From Flaviramulus sp. BrNp1-15 (GTDB lineage Bacteria; Bacteroidota; Bacteroidia; Flavobacteriales; Flavobacteriaceae): a DNA stretch of 64,000 nucleotides. The position numbers and the translations under genes are program-made. The notes below the pieces were generated by a model. It was not told the DNA's origin. It searched no databases and saw only the letters and a program-made list of their open reading frames with translations. Within the stretch, counting starts at the first letter, position 1. Each line of letters starts with the position of its first letter. The stretch is from positions 666,471 to 730,470 of the forward strand of contig NZ_CP092099.1 in assembly GCF_022259695.1 (NCBI RefSeq), given 5' to 3'. Below are positions 26,943 to 35,691 of the stretch, piece by piece.

Positions 26943-27272
26943 TTATAATGAAAATGATTCTCCACAACCACAAGTGCGGTTTGCGTTTGGGTTATTAAAA
27001 ACGAAACCAGTTCCGTTTAATCCTCCAGAATATTCAAGTGTTGTTCCTATGAGATATAGAAAACTTTTTTTATCAACAATGATTTTAACTCCGTTATCTT
27101 CAAATACCTTATCGTCTTCTTGATTTTCTTTATCAAACTTTAAATCGTAAGATAAACCAGAACAACCACCACTTTTAACCCCAACACGAACAAAATCTGT
27201 ATTTGGGTTATAGCCGTCATCTTGCATAAGCTCAATAACTTTCTTTTTAGCTGTTTCAGAAACTTTTATCAT
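26943..27272 (-). CDS. sufA: A-type Fe-S carrier (SufA/IscA family)
   Basis: 109-residue HesB/IscA-type carrier. The three ligand cysteines are present: GVKSGGCSGLSYDL (about 36), and CGCGESFSL at the C-terminus. It opens the suf transcript behind a -7 box. Calling it sufA follows from its place directly before sufB; an IscA-type name would be equally correct biochemically. Confidence 0.93.
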   Translation of the reverse strand: MIKVSETAKKKVIELMQDDGYNPNTDFVRVGVKSGGCSGLSYDLKFDKENQEDDKVFEDNGVKIIVDKKSFLYLIGTTLEYSGGLNGTGFVFNNPNANRTCGCGESFSL

Positions 27273-27305
27273 AATTCTTTAATTAGATTTGCTCTAAATA
27301 GAGTG

Positions 27306-27313
27306 CAAATATA
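27306..27313 (-). promoter_or_regulatory. -7 box of the suf operon
   Basis: The minus strand reads TATATTTG (exact TAnnTTTG) 33 bases before the sufA ATG. It is the most likely start of the sufA-sufB-lipoprotein-sufC-sufD-sufS transcript. No -33 TTTG at the expected spacing. Confidence 0.5.
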
Positions 27314-27378
27314 CAATATAAGTCACGGATTACCATATAACCTAACATTATATTAATATATGATTTTATAGTTTTTTA

Positions 27379-28452
27379 TTATGGGTTTGTGAAGTCGGTA
27401 TTATTTATAAATTCATAATCTGAAAGCGATAACAAAAAAGCCTTTAAGTCGGCTTTATCTTGGTCTGATAATCCAACACCACCTTGAGCAACTTTTTTCA
27501 TTAATGGGTCTATAGTTGAAGAATTTTTCAAGCCTTCGCTGTAATGATTAATAACTTCTTCTAAAGTTAAAAACCTGCCATCGTGCATGTAGGGAGCTGT
27601 AAATGCTAAATTGCGAAGTGATGGTGATTTAAATTTCCCATTATCGGCTGGATCTCCAGTTACGGCACCTAAACCTAAATCGGTAAAGGTTTCATCTAAA
27701 CCATTATTGTGAAAAATATTATCTGTCCATAACGGGTTTTTATCGCTTCCATGACAATGAAAACAATCGCCTTTGTTTTCATCCATAAAAACATTAAATC
27801 CGCTTAATTCTTCTGGAGTGAGTTCAACTTCACCTAAAAGGTATTTATCAAATTTGGAGTTTGATGAAATTAATGTTCGTTCAAATTGTGCAATAGCTTT
27901 TACTACGAGTGTTGAATCGATTATTGAAGTTTGAAATGCTTGCTGAAATAAATTTGGATAGTCAGGGTGTTGTTGAAGCTCTTCAACTAAATCCTTCCAA
28001 TTGCTTTTCATTTCTATGGGGTCTGAAACGGGTACAAAAGCTTGATGTTCTAGACTAAAGACACTCCCATCCCAAAAGAATTTTTCATCATAATTCCATG
28101 CTAAATTGAATAATGGCATTGAGTTTCTATTGCCTAAAGAACCGTCGATACCATCGCTAAATCTATCAGAATCTGTAAAGGCATTTTGAGAAGCATGACA
28201 ATCTGCACAAGCTTGTGTGTTATCTCCTGATAAAATAGGGTCGAAGAAGAGTTTTTTGCCCAATACTATACCTTCAACAGTTTGTGGATTATCTATTGGA
28301 ATAACTGGATTTAAGATATTGTCTTCAAATAATTGAGGAATTTTTAATGTGCTTGGAGTTGGAATAGCTACATACTCCTCTAGGGGTTCATTTTTACATG
28401 ATATAAAAATAAAAACTAGCAATAGACAAATATGTAATATCCATTTTTTCAA
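27379..28452 (-). CDS. Di-haem cytochrome c peroxidase / MbnH-type lipoprotein
   Basis: Exported c-type cytochrome of 357 residues with lipobox FIFISC (C19). Two haem-binding CxxCH motifs are present: CADCH at 82-86 and CFHCH at 230-234. The middle carries FWDGSVFSLEHQAF and the distal part APYMHDGRFLTLEEVINHYS, as in the bacterial CCP/MauG superfamily. It lies five bases after the gene for an MbnP-like lipoprotein, which makes an MbnH function likely: MbnH proteins are known to oxidise a tryptophan of MbnP to kynurenine. Peroxidase activity alone is the alternative. Last gene of a four-gene operon. Confidence 0.9.
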   Translation of the reverse strand: MKKWILHICLLLVFIFISCKNEPLEEYVAIPTPSTLKIPQLFEDNILNPVIPIDNPQTVEGIVLGKKLFFDPILSGDNTQACADCHASQNAFTDSDRFSDGIDGSLGNRNSMPLFNLAWNYDEKFFWDGSVFSLEHQAFVPVSDPIEMKSNWKDLVEELQQHPDYPNLFQQAFQTSIIDSTLVVKAIAQFERTLISSNSKFDKYLLGEVELTPEELSGFNVFMDENKGDCFHCHGSDKNPLWTDNIFHNNGLDETFTDLGLGAVTGDPADNGKFKSPSLRNLAFTAPYMHDGRFLTLEEVINHYSEGLKNSSTIDPLMKKVAQGGVGLSDQDKADLKAFLLSLSDYEFINNTDFTNP

Positions 28453-28457
28453 CTTGC

Positions 28458-29228
28458 TTATTGTGTTATTGACTCTAAACTAAATACATTTTGACCATTT
28501 TCATACATCATAATTTGAGCATCATAATTAGGCATAAGCATATTATTTAATACATTTAAATCCCATGTATTTGGAGTTTTAAACCATTCGGCAATATTCA
28601 TTTCAATATTGAAAGTAGTATTATTTGTTATAGTAACTTCGCCTAAATCCACTTCAAGAAAAGTATCTTGAAATTCTAGAGTAGCCCCAGAAGTATCAAC
28701 TGCTCTAATAGCATGGTAAGCGTAACCGACTTCGGCAGATGTGTTATCAATAAATTTACCTTCTAATTGCATATAATGGTAACCGCCACCTAACATTTCG
28801 GGTACATTCCAGGATGCTGAATTTAAATCGACGTAATTATTATTATTGTAATTATCTTCATTATCAAAACCAAATGTAAAAGATACATTGCTGTAATAAC
28901 CCAGTGGGATAGATGTTGTTGATGTAAAAGATAAATTGCTATCATTGGTTACATCAATTAAATTATAACCACTTAAAACGAGTTTTTCACCTGTACTAGT
29001 TGTAAATGTAATTTTTGATATAAGATATCGAAGTTTCTCTATGCTTAATTGCTCACCATTGGCATTGGTGAATTTAATGGTATTAAAATCTGCATTTGTA
29101 ACCGCTGTTCCATCCCAATTATGAATGAATTTAAATGTTGTACTTGCTTGAGAAATAGTATCGTCCTTGTCTTCATGACATGAAAAAACAAGTAAGCAAA
29201 TTAGAAATATTGAGGCTATTTTTTTCAT
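28458..29228 (-). CDS. MbnP-like copper-binding lipoprotein
   Basis: 256 residues, lipobox LVFSC (C17). The mature part matches the MbnP family: KFIHNWDGT (W38), LSIEKLRYLISKITF, FTFGFDNEDNYN and the block SASWNVPEMLGGGYHYMQLE (W140, H151) followed by YAYHAIR (H172). MbnP proteins bind copper and work with the di-haem partner encoded next. Here the pair occurs without methanobactin genes, as is common outside methanotrophs. Which tryptophan would be modified cannot be read from the sequence. Gene spacing of five bases to the partner supports coordinated expression. Confidence 0.85.
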   Translation of the reverse strand: MKKIASIFLICLLVFSCHEDKDDTISQASTTFKFIHNWDGTAVTNADFNTIKFTNANGEQLSIEKLRYLISKITFTTSTGEKLVLSGYNLIDVTNDSNLSFTSTTSIPLGYYSNVSFTFGFDNEDNYNNNNYVDLNSASWNVPEMLGGGYHYMQLEGKFIDNTSAEVGYAYHAIRAVDTSGATLEFQDTFLEVDLGEVTITNNTTFNIEMNIAEWFKTPNTWDLNVLNNMLMPNYDAQIMMYENGQNVFSLESITQ

Positions 29229-29230
29229 TA

Positions 29231-30577
29231 TTATTCTTTAATATTTATAATTAATAAATCGCTGAATCCTTTGTTTTCAGTGATATCAAAATCATTGCTG
29301 CTTGATTCTCCAACGGCAACAATAGTTTGGTTTTCAAGCTCAACAGCATCATAAGCAAAATCAATATCGGAACCTCCAATGGTTTTTTGCCAGATTAAAT
29401 TTGCATTTGCATCTATTTTTAAAACCCAAGCGTCATTTTGCCCTTGATTAGTTAAAATGTCACCATCTGCACTTCTTGAACTTCCAGAAATTATGAAACC
29501 ATTGTCTTGAGTTTTGTTGATTGAACGACCAACATCAAAACTACTGCCGCCAAAAGTTTTTTCCCAAATTAAATCACCATTTGGGGTTATTTTAATTACC
29601 CATAAATCGGCAGCACCATTATTTTTGGAAACGTTTAAATCACTACTTCTAGTATCTCCAGCAATAATATAATTTCCATCACCAGAAGCGGTTATTGCCC
29701 GAGCTTCATCAATTTCTGAGCCTCCAAACGATTTTTCCCAAATTAGAGATCCATTTTCAGAAATCTTTATAATCCAGAAATCATATGAGCCTTTATTATT
29801 TGAAATATCAAGATCATCACTATCAGAAGAACCTACAATAATATAGCCATTATCTTGAGTTTGTATAGCTCCGTAAGGTGTGTCGGTAAAAGAGCCACCA
29901 TAGTAACGACTCCATTCTTTGTTTCCGGAAGCATCAATTTTTATTGCCCAATAATCACCACCCGCATGTAATTTTGCTAAATATGACTTGCTATTTCCTT
30001 CTCCACCAGACGCTGAAACATCTAAAACGCCAGTTAGTAAGTAACCACCATCATTAGTTTGGATGAGTGAAATGCCATTGTCTGCACCTGCAAAGCCAAA
30101 TGATTTTTGCCATGAAATATTTCCTGTGGAGTTTAATTTTGTAATCCAAAAATCTTGAGCACCATTATTCATTGTAACATCTCCATCGCTACTTTTGCTG
30201 TAGCCTAATATTGCATATCCATTATCTGAGGTTTGGATGATGTCGAAGCCTCTATCATCATCAGTTCCACCATATGATTGTTGCCATTGCAAATTATCAT
30301 TTAAATCATATTTAAGTAACCAATAATCAAATGACTCATTTGTTTTGTTTGTAATATCACCATCAGTACTTTGAGTGTAACCTAAAACCGCGTAACCTTC
30401 ATCTGAAGTTTTGATAATAGATTGTGCACTTTCATTTAAGCTGCCGCCTAAAGTTTTTACAAAATTTATTACTGGATTTGGAGTCTCATGTTCAGGACTT
30501 TTGTCTTTTGAACAGTTAAATAAAATTAAGGCACACAAACCCCAAACTAATAATATGGAGTTTTTATATGTATTCAC
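29231..30577 (-). CDS. Lipoprotein with repeated GGSxxD propeller motifs
   Basis: 448 residues, lipobox LFNCSK (Cys near 22). About seven repeats of about 55 residues run through the protein, each with LxWxKSFGGSxxDxxxxIxxTxDNGYIIxGxSxSxDGD and a DFWxIKI strand. This is a beta-propeller pattern like those seen in Bacteroidota surface proteins. No enzyme residues are visible. It lies between an LVIVD protein and the MbnP gene, two or ten bases from its neighbours, so it is part of the copper-related operon; a binding or scaffold role is a guess. Confidence 0.8.
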   Translation of the reverse strand: MNTYKNSILLVWGLCALILFNCSKDKSPEHETPNPVINFVKTLGGSLNESAQSIIKTSDEGYAVLGYTQSTDGDITNKTNESFDYWLLKYDLNDNLQWQQSYGGTDDDRGFDIIQTSDNGYAILGYSKSSDGDVTMNNGAQDFWITKLNSTGNISWQKSFGFAGADNGISLIQTNDGGYLLTGVLDVSASGGEGNSKSYLAKLHAGGDYWAIKIDASGNKEWSRYYGGSFTDTPYGAIQTQDNGYIIVGSSDSDDLDISNNKGSYDFWIIKISENGSLIWEKSFGGSEIDEARAITASGDGNYIIAGDTRSSDLNVSKNNGAADLWVIKITPNGDLIWEKTFGGSSFDVGRSINKTQDNGFIISGSSRSADGDILTNQGQNDAWVLKIDANANLIWQKTIGGSDIDFAYDAVELENQTIVAVGESSSNDFDITENKGFSDLLIINIKE

Positions 30578-30587
30578 AATATGTATT

Positions 30588-31829
30588 TTATAAATCGCTT
30601 TTTCGTATTATAAATAACCCACGGTCAATATCGCTAACAATAATATTGCCACTAGGAAAGTATGGATAAACACTCCATGCACCATTGAAATCTGCTAAAT
30701 TATTTTCTGGGTAAGTATCAAAAAAACCAACTTCGTTCATGGATCCATTTTCAATATTTGAGATATCAATCATTCTTACGCCAGCTCTATAATTTGCTAG
30801 ATAAAATGTGTCTCCATTTACATAACCATTATGGTCGATAGCTTGTGTGGGTCCAAAATAATTAAAATGAAATGTAGGGTTATCTAAATCGGAAAAATCA
30901 AAAACTATGGTTTTTGTGTTGTTTCCAATATTAAATTCATCAAGTTCATCTCCTAAAATAAAATACCTTAAATCATCTGTGAACCAGCCTTGGTGTGTAT
31001 AACCAATATTGCTATAGCTTACTGAGGATAGTTGAATTGGGTTAGATTTATTGGTTATATCAACGATAACTATTTCATCTTCATTACTACCAATGAAAAT
31101 TTCCTTACCAGTATGGTCAGTATCAGGGCCATTGTAGACTATCACTTGAGCATCATGAGAGTAGCCATCAAGCGTGCCTGCATTTGTTGGGTTGATTGGG
31201 TTTTCTATATCTATAAATATTGTCCCTCCTTGATATGGAGAAGTTCTGCCAGTACCAACAATATAGGCATATGTATTTGCCTCGTTAATTATAATATTAT
31301 GAGCACTACCAAATTCAGTAAAATGGGCATCAATTGAAAATGTTTCTGGAAAATTTGTAACTGATCCTAATCTTGTTAAATCAAAAACCTGCATTCCATG
31401 GTTACCAGCATTATCAGCTACTATAAAGGCGTAATTATTGTTTACTTTAATGTCTCTCCATGAGCTATTAACAGTGGCAGTTGGTAACTTACCAATTATA
31501 ACTGGTTCATTTGGTTCTGAAATATCAACAAAAGCAACTCCGGTTGTTGTACAAAATAAAACGTATTCTTTCTGAGTTTCCGGATCGACCCAACCCCAAC
31601 AATCATTTCCTGCAGAGTTGTTGCCGCCTAGGTCGTTTATTGAGACGAATCCAATTAAATCGTAATCATTACATGGGTACATACCAGCAAAACCATTTTC
31701 ACAAACTGCTAAAACAGAATCGACAGTGTCAATAGTTTCTGTTTTTTCAACGGATTCATCATTACAAGATTGAAAAACAGAAACTAGTATACATGCTAAG
31801 AATAGCATATAAAGGTTTTGTAACTTCAT
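30588..31829 (-). CDS. Choice-of-anchor B family (LVIVD repeat) lipoprotein
   Basis: 413 residues, lipobox FQSCND (Cys near 22). The sequence has the choice-of-anchor B features: GMYPCNDYDLIGFVSI, GNDCWGWVDPETQKEYVLFC, GVAFVDISEPNEPVIIG and further LVIVD-type blades (VFDLTRLG, IFIDIENPINP, EIVIVDITNKSNP, VRMIDISN). It forms an extracellular propeller of unknown role and starts a four-gene operon ending in MbnP and MbnH. Divergent from thiL over a short shared promoter region. Ligand unknown. Confidence 0.85.
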   Translation of the reverse strand: MKLQNLYMLFLACILVSVFQSCNDESVEKTETIDTVDSVLAVCENGFAGMYPCNDYDLIGFVSINDLGGNNSAGNDCWGWVDPETQKEYVLFCTTTGVAFVDISEPNEPVIIGKLPTATVNSSWRDIKVNNNYAFIVADNAGNHGMQVFDLTRLGSVTNFPETFSIDAHFTEFGSAHNIIINEANTYAYIVGTGRTSPYQGGTIFIDIENPINPTNAGTLDGYSHDAQVIVYNGPDTDHTGKEIFIGSNEDEIVIVDITNKSNPIQLSSVSYSNIGYTHQGWFTDDLRYFILGDELDEFNIGNNTKTIVFDFSDLDNPTFHFNYFGPTQAIDHNGYVNGDTFYLANYRAGVRMIDISNIENGSMNEVGFFDTYPENNLADFNGAWSVYPYFPSGNIIVSDIDRGLFIIRKSDL

Positions 31830-31886
31830 AACATTTTTTTCTATTATAACTAAATAAATTTAGTTTTGGTATAAATATAGTAAAAA

Positions 31887-31894
31887 CAAATATA
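31887..31894 (-). promoter_or_regulatory. -7 box of the LVIVD-MbnPH operon
   Basis: Minus-strand TATATTTG, an exact TAnnTTTG match, 57 bases before the ATG at 31829. It faces the thiL -7 box seven bases away. Confidence 0.45.
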
Positions 31895-31900
31895 GCTTCT

Positions 31901-31908
31901 TATTTTTG
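31901..31908 (+). promoter_or_regulatory. -7 box abutting the thiL start
   Basis: TATTTTTG, then TAGC and the ATG at 31913. This leaves no room for a leader, which suggests a leaderless thiL message. The start is credible because the N-terminal LNDLGEFGLIDHLTKNF is the conserved beginning of flavobacterial ThiL. Confidence 0.5.
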
Positions 31909-31912
31909 TAGC

Positions 31913-32959
31913 ATGATAGAAGATAAAAATCAACAAAGAACACAATTGAACGATTTAGGTGAATTTGGTCTTATAGATCACTTAACCAAAAACTTTAAAA
32001 TTAACCAAAAATCAACAGTAAAAGGCATTGGTGATGATGCCGCTGTGTTGAATTTTGAAAATAAAAAAGTTGTAGTTACTACAGATTTAATGGTAGAAGG
32101 CATCCATTTTGATTTAAGTTACATGCCTCTTAAGCATTTAGGATATAAAGCTGTAATAGTAAATTTATCAGACGTATATGCAATGAATGCTATTGCTACC
32201 CAAATTACCGTGTCAATTGCTGTATCTAATAGATTTCCATTAGAAGCTCTTGAGGATTTGTATGCAGGAATTGAAACAGCCGCCAAAATCTACAACATTG
32301 ATGTGGTAGGAGGAGATACAACATCTTCTAATACTGGTTTATTGATTTCTGTAACTGCAATAGGAGAAGTAGAAGATAATAAGGAGATTTATAGAAATGG
32401 TGCAAAACCAAATGATTTACTTGTTGTAAGTGGTGATTTAGGTGCTGCCTATATGGGTTTACAAATTCTTGAACGAGAAAAGGAAGTGTATAAAGTTAAC
32501 CCAAATAATCAACCAGACTTAGAGCCATATTCATATATTATTGAAAGACAGTTAAAGCCAGAGGCGCGTAAAGATGTTATTAAATTACTAAGTGATTTAG
32601 AGGTTAATCCAACTTCTATGATTGATATAAGTGATGGTTTATCCTCTGAAATTATTCACATCTGTAAACAGAGTAAGGTAGGTTGCGATTTATATGAAGA
32701 AAAAATACCATTAGACCCGCAGGTTATTTCTACATGTGAAGAGTTTAATATTGATAGTACTACAATTGCTTTAAATGGAGGTGAAGATTATGAGTTATTA
32801 TTCACAATCTCTCAGGAAGATTTTCCTAAAATAAAAGGAAACCCTAGCTTAAGTGTTATTGGTTATATAAAAGAAGAAAAAGAAGGTGTTCATCTAGTTA
32901 CTAGAGCTGAAACTAAAATTCCTTTAAAAGCACAAGGGTGGAAAAATTTTAATGACTAA
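31913..32959 (+). CDS. thiL: Thiamine-monophosphate kinase
   Basis: ATP-dependent kinase making thiamine diphosphate from thiamine phosphate, the last step of the pathway. 348 residues with family motifs GIGDDAAVL (about 40-48), TTDLMVEGIHFD (about 55-66), NLSDVYAMNA, VGGDTTSS (about 128), SGDLGAAYMG, IDISDGLSSE (about 240-249) and NGGEDYELLF. Alone among its neighbours in direction; its last 11 bases overlap the end of the convergent zinc-ribbon gene. Confidence 0.95.
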   Translation: MIEDKNQQRTQLNDLGEFGLIDHLTKNFKINQKSTVKGIGDDAAVLNFENKKVVVTTDLMVEGIHFDLSYMPLKHLGYKAVIVNLSDVYAMNAIATQITVSIAVSNRFPLEALEDLYAGIETAAKIYNIDVVGGDTTSSNTGLLISVTAIGEVEDNKEIYRNGAKPNDLLVVSGDLGAAYMGLQILEREKEVYKVNPNNQPDLEPYSYIIERQLKPEARKDVIKLLSDLEVNPTSMIDISDGLSSEIIHICKQSKVGCDLYEEKIPLDPQVISTCEEFNIDSTTIALNGGEDYELLFTISQEDFPKIKGNPSLSVIGYIKEEKEGVHLVTRAETKIPLKAQGWKNFND

Positions 32960-33206
32960 AAATTAATAAATCACTTATTGGTATTAATGGTGATGTTTCT
33001 GTTTTTTTCTTTGAACGTTTCCTGTGAATTCGTTCTAAAACGTCATTTATTTCTTTAAATTTAGGTGTTAACGCAGTTAAGCGTCCATTTCCATTTGTGG
33101 TTAATTCTCTTTTGCAATTTTTGCAAGTATACTCTTTAACATGATAAGTTACATGTCTTGTAACACGAAAATTATGACCAAACATTTTGCAATGAATGTT
33201 TTTCAT
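32949..33206 (-). CDS. Zinc-ribbon micro-protein, copy 1
   Basis: 85 residues, basic. Cys and His are spaced as a possible zinc site: HCKMFGHNF near the N-terminus and YTCKNCKREL with CxxC. Then a short alpha-helical tail, LTPKFKEINDVLERIHRKR. About 41 of 60 core positions match the gene directly upstream (33264-33542) by eye, so the two are a tandem duplication. The pattern resembles DUF1660-type phage or bacterial zinc proteins, but I am not sure. Function unknown. The 3' end overlaps thiL by 11 bases. Confidence 0.75.
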   Translation of the reverse strand: MKNIHCKMFGHNFRVTRHVTYHVKEYTCKNCKRELTTNGNGRLTALTPKFKEINDVLERIHRKRSKKKTETSPLIPISDLLIFSH

Positions 33207-33263
33207 TGGTTTTTTAATTAGCTTTGTTAGAGAGCTTTAAATTATTAAAAAAGACTGATAAGA

Positions 33264-33542
33264 TTAAACAACTTGATGATAAATCGACGAAGTGACGGTT
33301 TTTCTCTTTAAACGTTCTAATCTTGATGTGTGAATCCGTTCTAAAATTGCATTTATCTCTTTAAACTTAGGTGTTAATTCAATTAAGTTGCCGTTGCTAT
33401 TTGTGGTTAATTCTTTTTTGCAATGTCTGCAAGTATATTCTTTTACATGGTAAGTTACTTTTTTAGTTACTTGATAATCATGACCGAAGAGATTGCAGTA
33501 CATCTTTGGGATTAATGTAGGTTTGTTAGTAGGATTTTTCAT
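33264..33542 (-). CDS. Zinc-ribbon micro-protein, copy 2
   Basis: 92 residues with the same layout as its neighbour: YCNLFGHDYQVTKKVTYHVK, then YTCRHCKKEL and LTPKFKEINAILERIH. Its N-terminus is seven residues longer and the basic tail differs (RLERLKRKTV). The VTYHVKEYTC stretch and the LTPKFKEIN stretch are identical in both copies, so they are under strong constraint. It lies 57 bases upstream of copy 1 and probably shares a transcript. Confidence 0.75.
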   Translation of the reverse strand: MKNPTNKPTLIPKMYCNLFGHDYQVTKKVTYHVKEYTCRHCKKELTTNSNGNLIELTPKFKEINAILERIHTSRLERLKRKTVTSSIYHQVV

Positions 33543-33601
33543 GGTTTGGGCAATTTGGTTGACATAAAGCTAAAAATAAAAATCTACTTATCGATAAAAA
33601 G

Positions 33602-34381
33602 TCAAATATTTTCGATGAAATACATAATTGTTTTCGATAAATCATTTTTATTTTCAATAAAACTCATGTGTCCATCAGGAAATTCTACTATTTCTACTTC
33701 AGTATTTTTTGTTTGATTAATTAAGGATTGGTAATCTAGAGCAGGATCTTTTTTTCCAATAATTATCATTTGTTTGTAGGTGTTATTTTGTAGTAACAAC
33801 TTTCTGTCTTTTCTAATTTTCATACCTTCAAGTGCTGCTATAATACCTTGTTGAGGTGTTTTTTGAGCTTCTTCAATAATTTGTATAATATCTTTAGAAA
33901 AAAGCTTTCTGTTTTTTGGTCTAAATAAATTGGTGATAGAAAGTCTAATAAATATTTTATGATTTTGTTTTACAGCTAAAATTGCTCTATCTCTATTTTT
34001 TTTCTTTTCGTCTGTATCGGCACTAGCCGTAGAGTTCATTAAACAAAGCCCTTTTATTGTGTGGGGGTTTTTTTCCGCGAAAGCGAGAGCTACATAACCA
34101 CCCATAGAATGTCCAATAAATGTGTAGCGTCTAATTCTAAGATGTTTTAATACAACTTCAACGGCTTCCGCCATAAGCTCCATAGAATGAATGTAGCCTA
34201 AGCAGCCTGTTTTTCCATGACCCAATAAATCAATGCAAATAACTTTATTTTTTTTTGATAGAGAAGAGATGAATGGTCGCCACATATTGCTGTTTTCTAA
34301 AAAGCCATGTAGCAGAACTACTGCACTACCTTTTCCTTCATATTCATAAAAAATGTCAATGCCTTTGTATTGTAAAATCAT
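33602..34381 (-). CDS. Alpha/beta hydrolase
   Basis: 259-residue cytosolic alpha/beta-fold hydrolase. The oxyanion loop is LLHGFLENSNMW (about 23-34), the nucleophile elbow GHSMGG (S around 92), the acid probably in IIIGKKDPALDY and the catalytic His in FPDGHMSF near the C-terminus. Substrate unknown; the fold covers esterases, lipases and MhpC-like C-C hydrolases. It has its own -7 box and is divergent from brnQ. Confidence 0.88.
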   Translation of the reverse strand: MILQYKGIDIFYEYEGKGSAVVLLHGFLENSNMWRPFISSLSKKNKVICIDLLGHGKTGCLGYIHSMELMAEAVEVVLKHLRIRRYTFIGHSMGGYVALAFAEKNPHTIKGLCLMNSTASADTDEKKKNRDRAILAVKQNHKIFIRLSITNLFRPKNRKLFSKDIIQIIEEAQKTPQQGIIAALEGMKIRKDRKLLLQNNTYKQMIIIGKKDPALDYQSLINQTKNTEVEIVEFPDGHMSFIENKNDLSKTIMYFIENI

Positions 34382-34398
34382 AATAATGCTATATTAGA

Positions 34399-34406
34399 CA
34401 AAGATA
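34399..34406 (-). promoter_or_regulatory. -7 box for the alpha/beta hydrolase gene
   Basis: Minus-strand TATCTTTG (exact TAnnTTTG), 17 bases before the ATG at 34381. Confidence 0.5.
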
Positions 34407-34416
34407 AAATTGATGG

Positions 34417-35691
34417 ATGAATAAAACTAAAGAAACCTTTGTGTTTGGCTTCGCTTTATTTGCTGGCTTTTTTGGAGCAGGTAATTTAATTTTACCTCCA
34501 TTGTTAGGTTTTAAAGCAGGAGGAGATTGGTGGTTGGTAACTTTAGGTTTTATAATTTCTGCAACTATTATTCCTTTACTTGCTATTTTGGCTCATGCCA
34601 GATTGCAAGGTACTATGTTAGATTTTGGAAAAAAAGTATCACCTTTTTTTAGTTTAATATTTTGTCTTTGCATGTACGCTATAACTATTGCTTTACCATG
34701 TCCTCGAACAGCCGCTGTGGCACATGAAATGGCTATAGCATCTTATTTTGGAACTGGTGCATTACTTACAAGTGTATTATACTTTGCATTAGCATTTGTT
34801 TTTGTTATGAATAGGAATAAAGTGTTGAGTATATTGGGTAAATACTTAACACCTATAATTGTTTTAATAGTATTAGCTATTATTGTTGTTGGTGTGTTTT
34901 CTTCAGAAATTCAATTGAGTTCTTCGAATTTAGAACTACCATTAATTAGTGGGTTGCTTGAAGGCTATCAAACTTATGATGCAATGGCTGGTATGATAAT
35001 GGGTGGCATTGTTTTAGTTTCTATTAATAATTCAAAAGCAAATATGACTTTTGGCGAGAAGAAGAAAATGGTTGCTAAATCTGGTTTTATAGCTATCATT
35101 GGGTTGTTTGTTATTTATGCTGGTTTAATTGCTGTTGGAGCTATATATAACACGCAATTTGACGTTAATATTTCAAGAACAGATCTTCTTTCTGGGTTAG
35201 CTACAAAAACTCTTGGTAGTATTGGGTCTGCTTTTTTGGCTGTTCTTGTTGCTTTGTCTTGTTTTACAACTGCGGTAGCAATTATTGTTAGTGTAGCAGA
35301 TTTTTTTAAGGAATATTTTAAAAAATCTAAAATGGCTTATTTAATTACTACAATAATATGTTGCGTTGTTGGTGTTTTGGTTGGGCAAATGAATGTGAAG
35401 TATATTATAGATGTGGCTATTCCTGCCTTAATGTTTATTTATCCTATATGTATAGTTTTGATTTTATTGAATGTTTTACCTGAAAAATTTGCATCGAAAC
35501 TAGTTTTTAGAGCAGTAGTTTTAATAACTTTTGTTTTTAGTATTCCGGATTTTTTAGGGTTTATTATACCTGCTGATTATTTAGAAAATATTAAATCAGT
35601 AATTCCTTTAGCTAGTCAAAACTTGGGTTGGATTTTGCCGGCTTTAATAGCTTTTATTTTAGTTAATTTATTTGAGAGATTTAAGAGTTAA
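34417..35691 (+). CDS. brnQ: Branched-chain amino acid carrier (BrnQ/LIVCS)
   Basis: Inner-membrane transporter of 424 residues with 11-12 hydrophobic helices that imports Leu, Ile and Val with a sodium ion. The opening FGFALFAGFFGAGNLILPPLLG is the classic LIVCS start. PCPRTAAVAHEMA (about 90-102) and GYQTYDAMAGMIMG (about 188-201) are family landmarks. An ATG at 34413 is out of frame. Its stop overlaps the stop of the convergent ACT-domain gene by four bases. Confidence 0.93.
   Translation: MNKTKETFVFGFALFAGFFGAGNLILPPLLGFKAGGDWWLVTLGFIISATIIPLLAILAHARLQGTMLDFGKKVSPFFSLIFCLCMYAITIALPCPRTAAVAHEMAIASYFGTGALLTSVLYFALAFVFVMNRNKVLSILGKYLTPIIVLIVLAIIVVGVFSSEIQLSSSNLELPLISGLLEGYQTYDAMAGMIMGGIVLVSINNSKANMTFGEKKKMVAKSGFIAIIGLFVIYAGLIAVGAIYNTQFDVNISRTDLLSGLATKTLGSIGSAFLAVLVALSCFTTAVAIIVSVADFFKEYFKKSKMAYLITTIICCVVGVLVGQMNVKYIIDVAIPALMFIYPICIVLILLNVLPEKFASKLVFRAVVLITFVFSIPDFLGFIIPADYLENIKSVIPLASQNLGWILPALIAFILVNLFERFKS

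Noticed and set aside
31032-31337. 101-residue frame antisense to the LVIVD protein gene
   Set aside because: Overlaps a well-supported gene along its full length and has no recognisable features.
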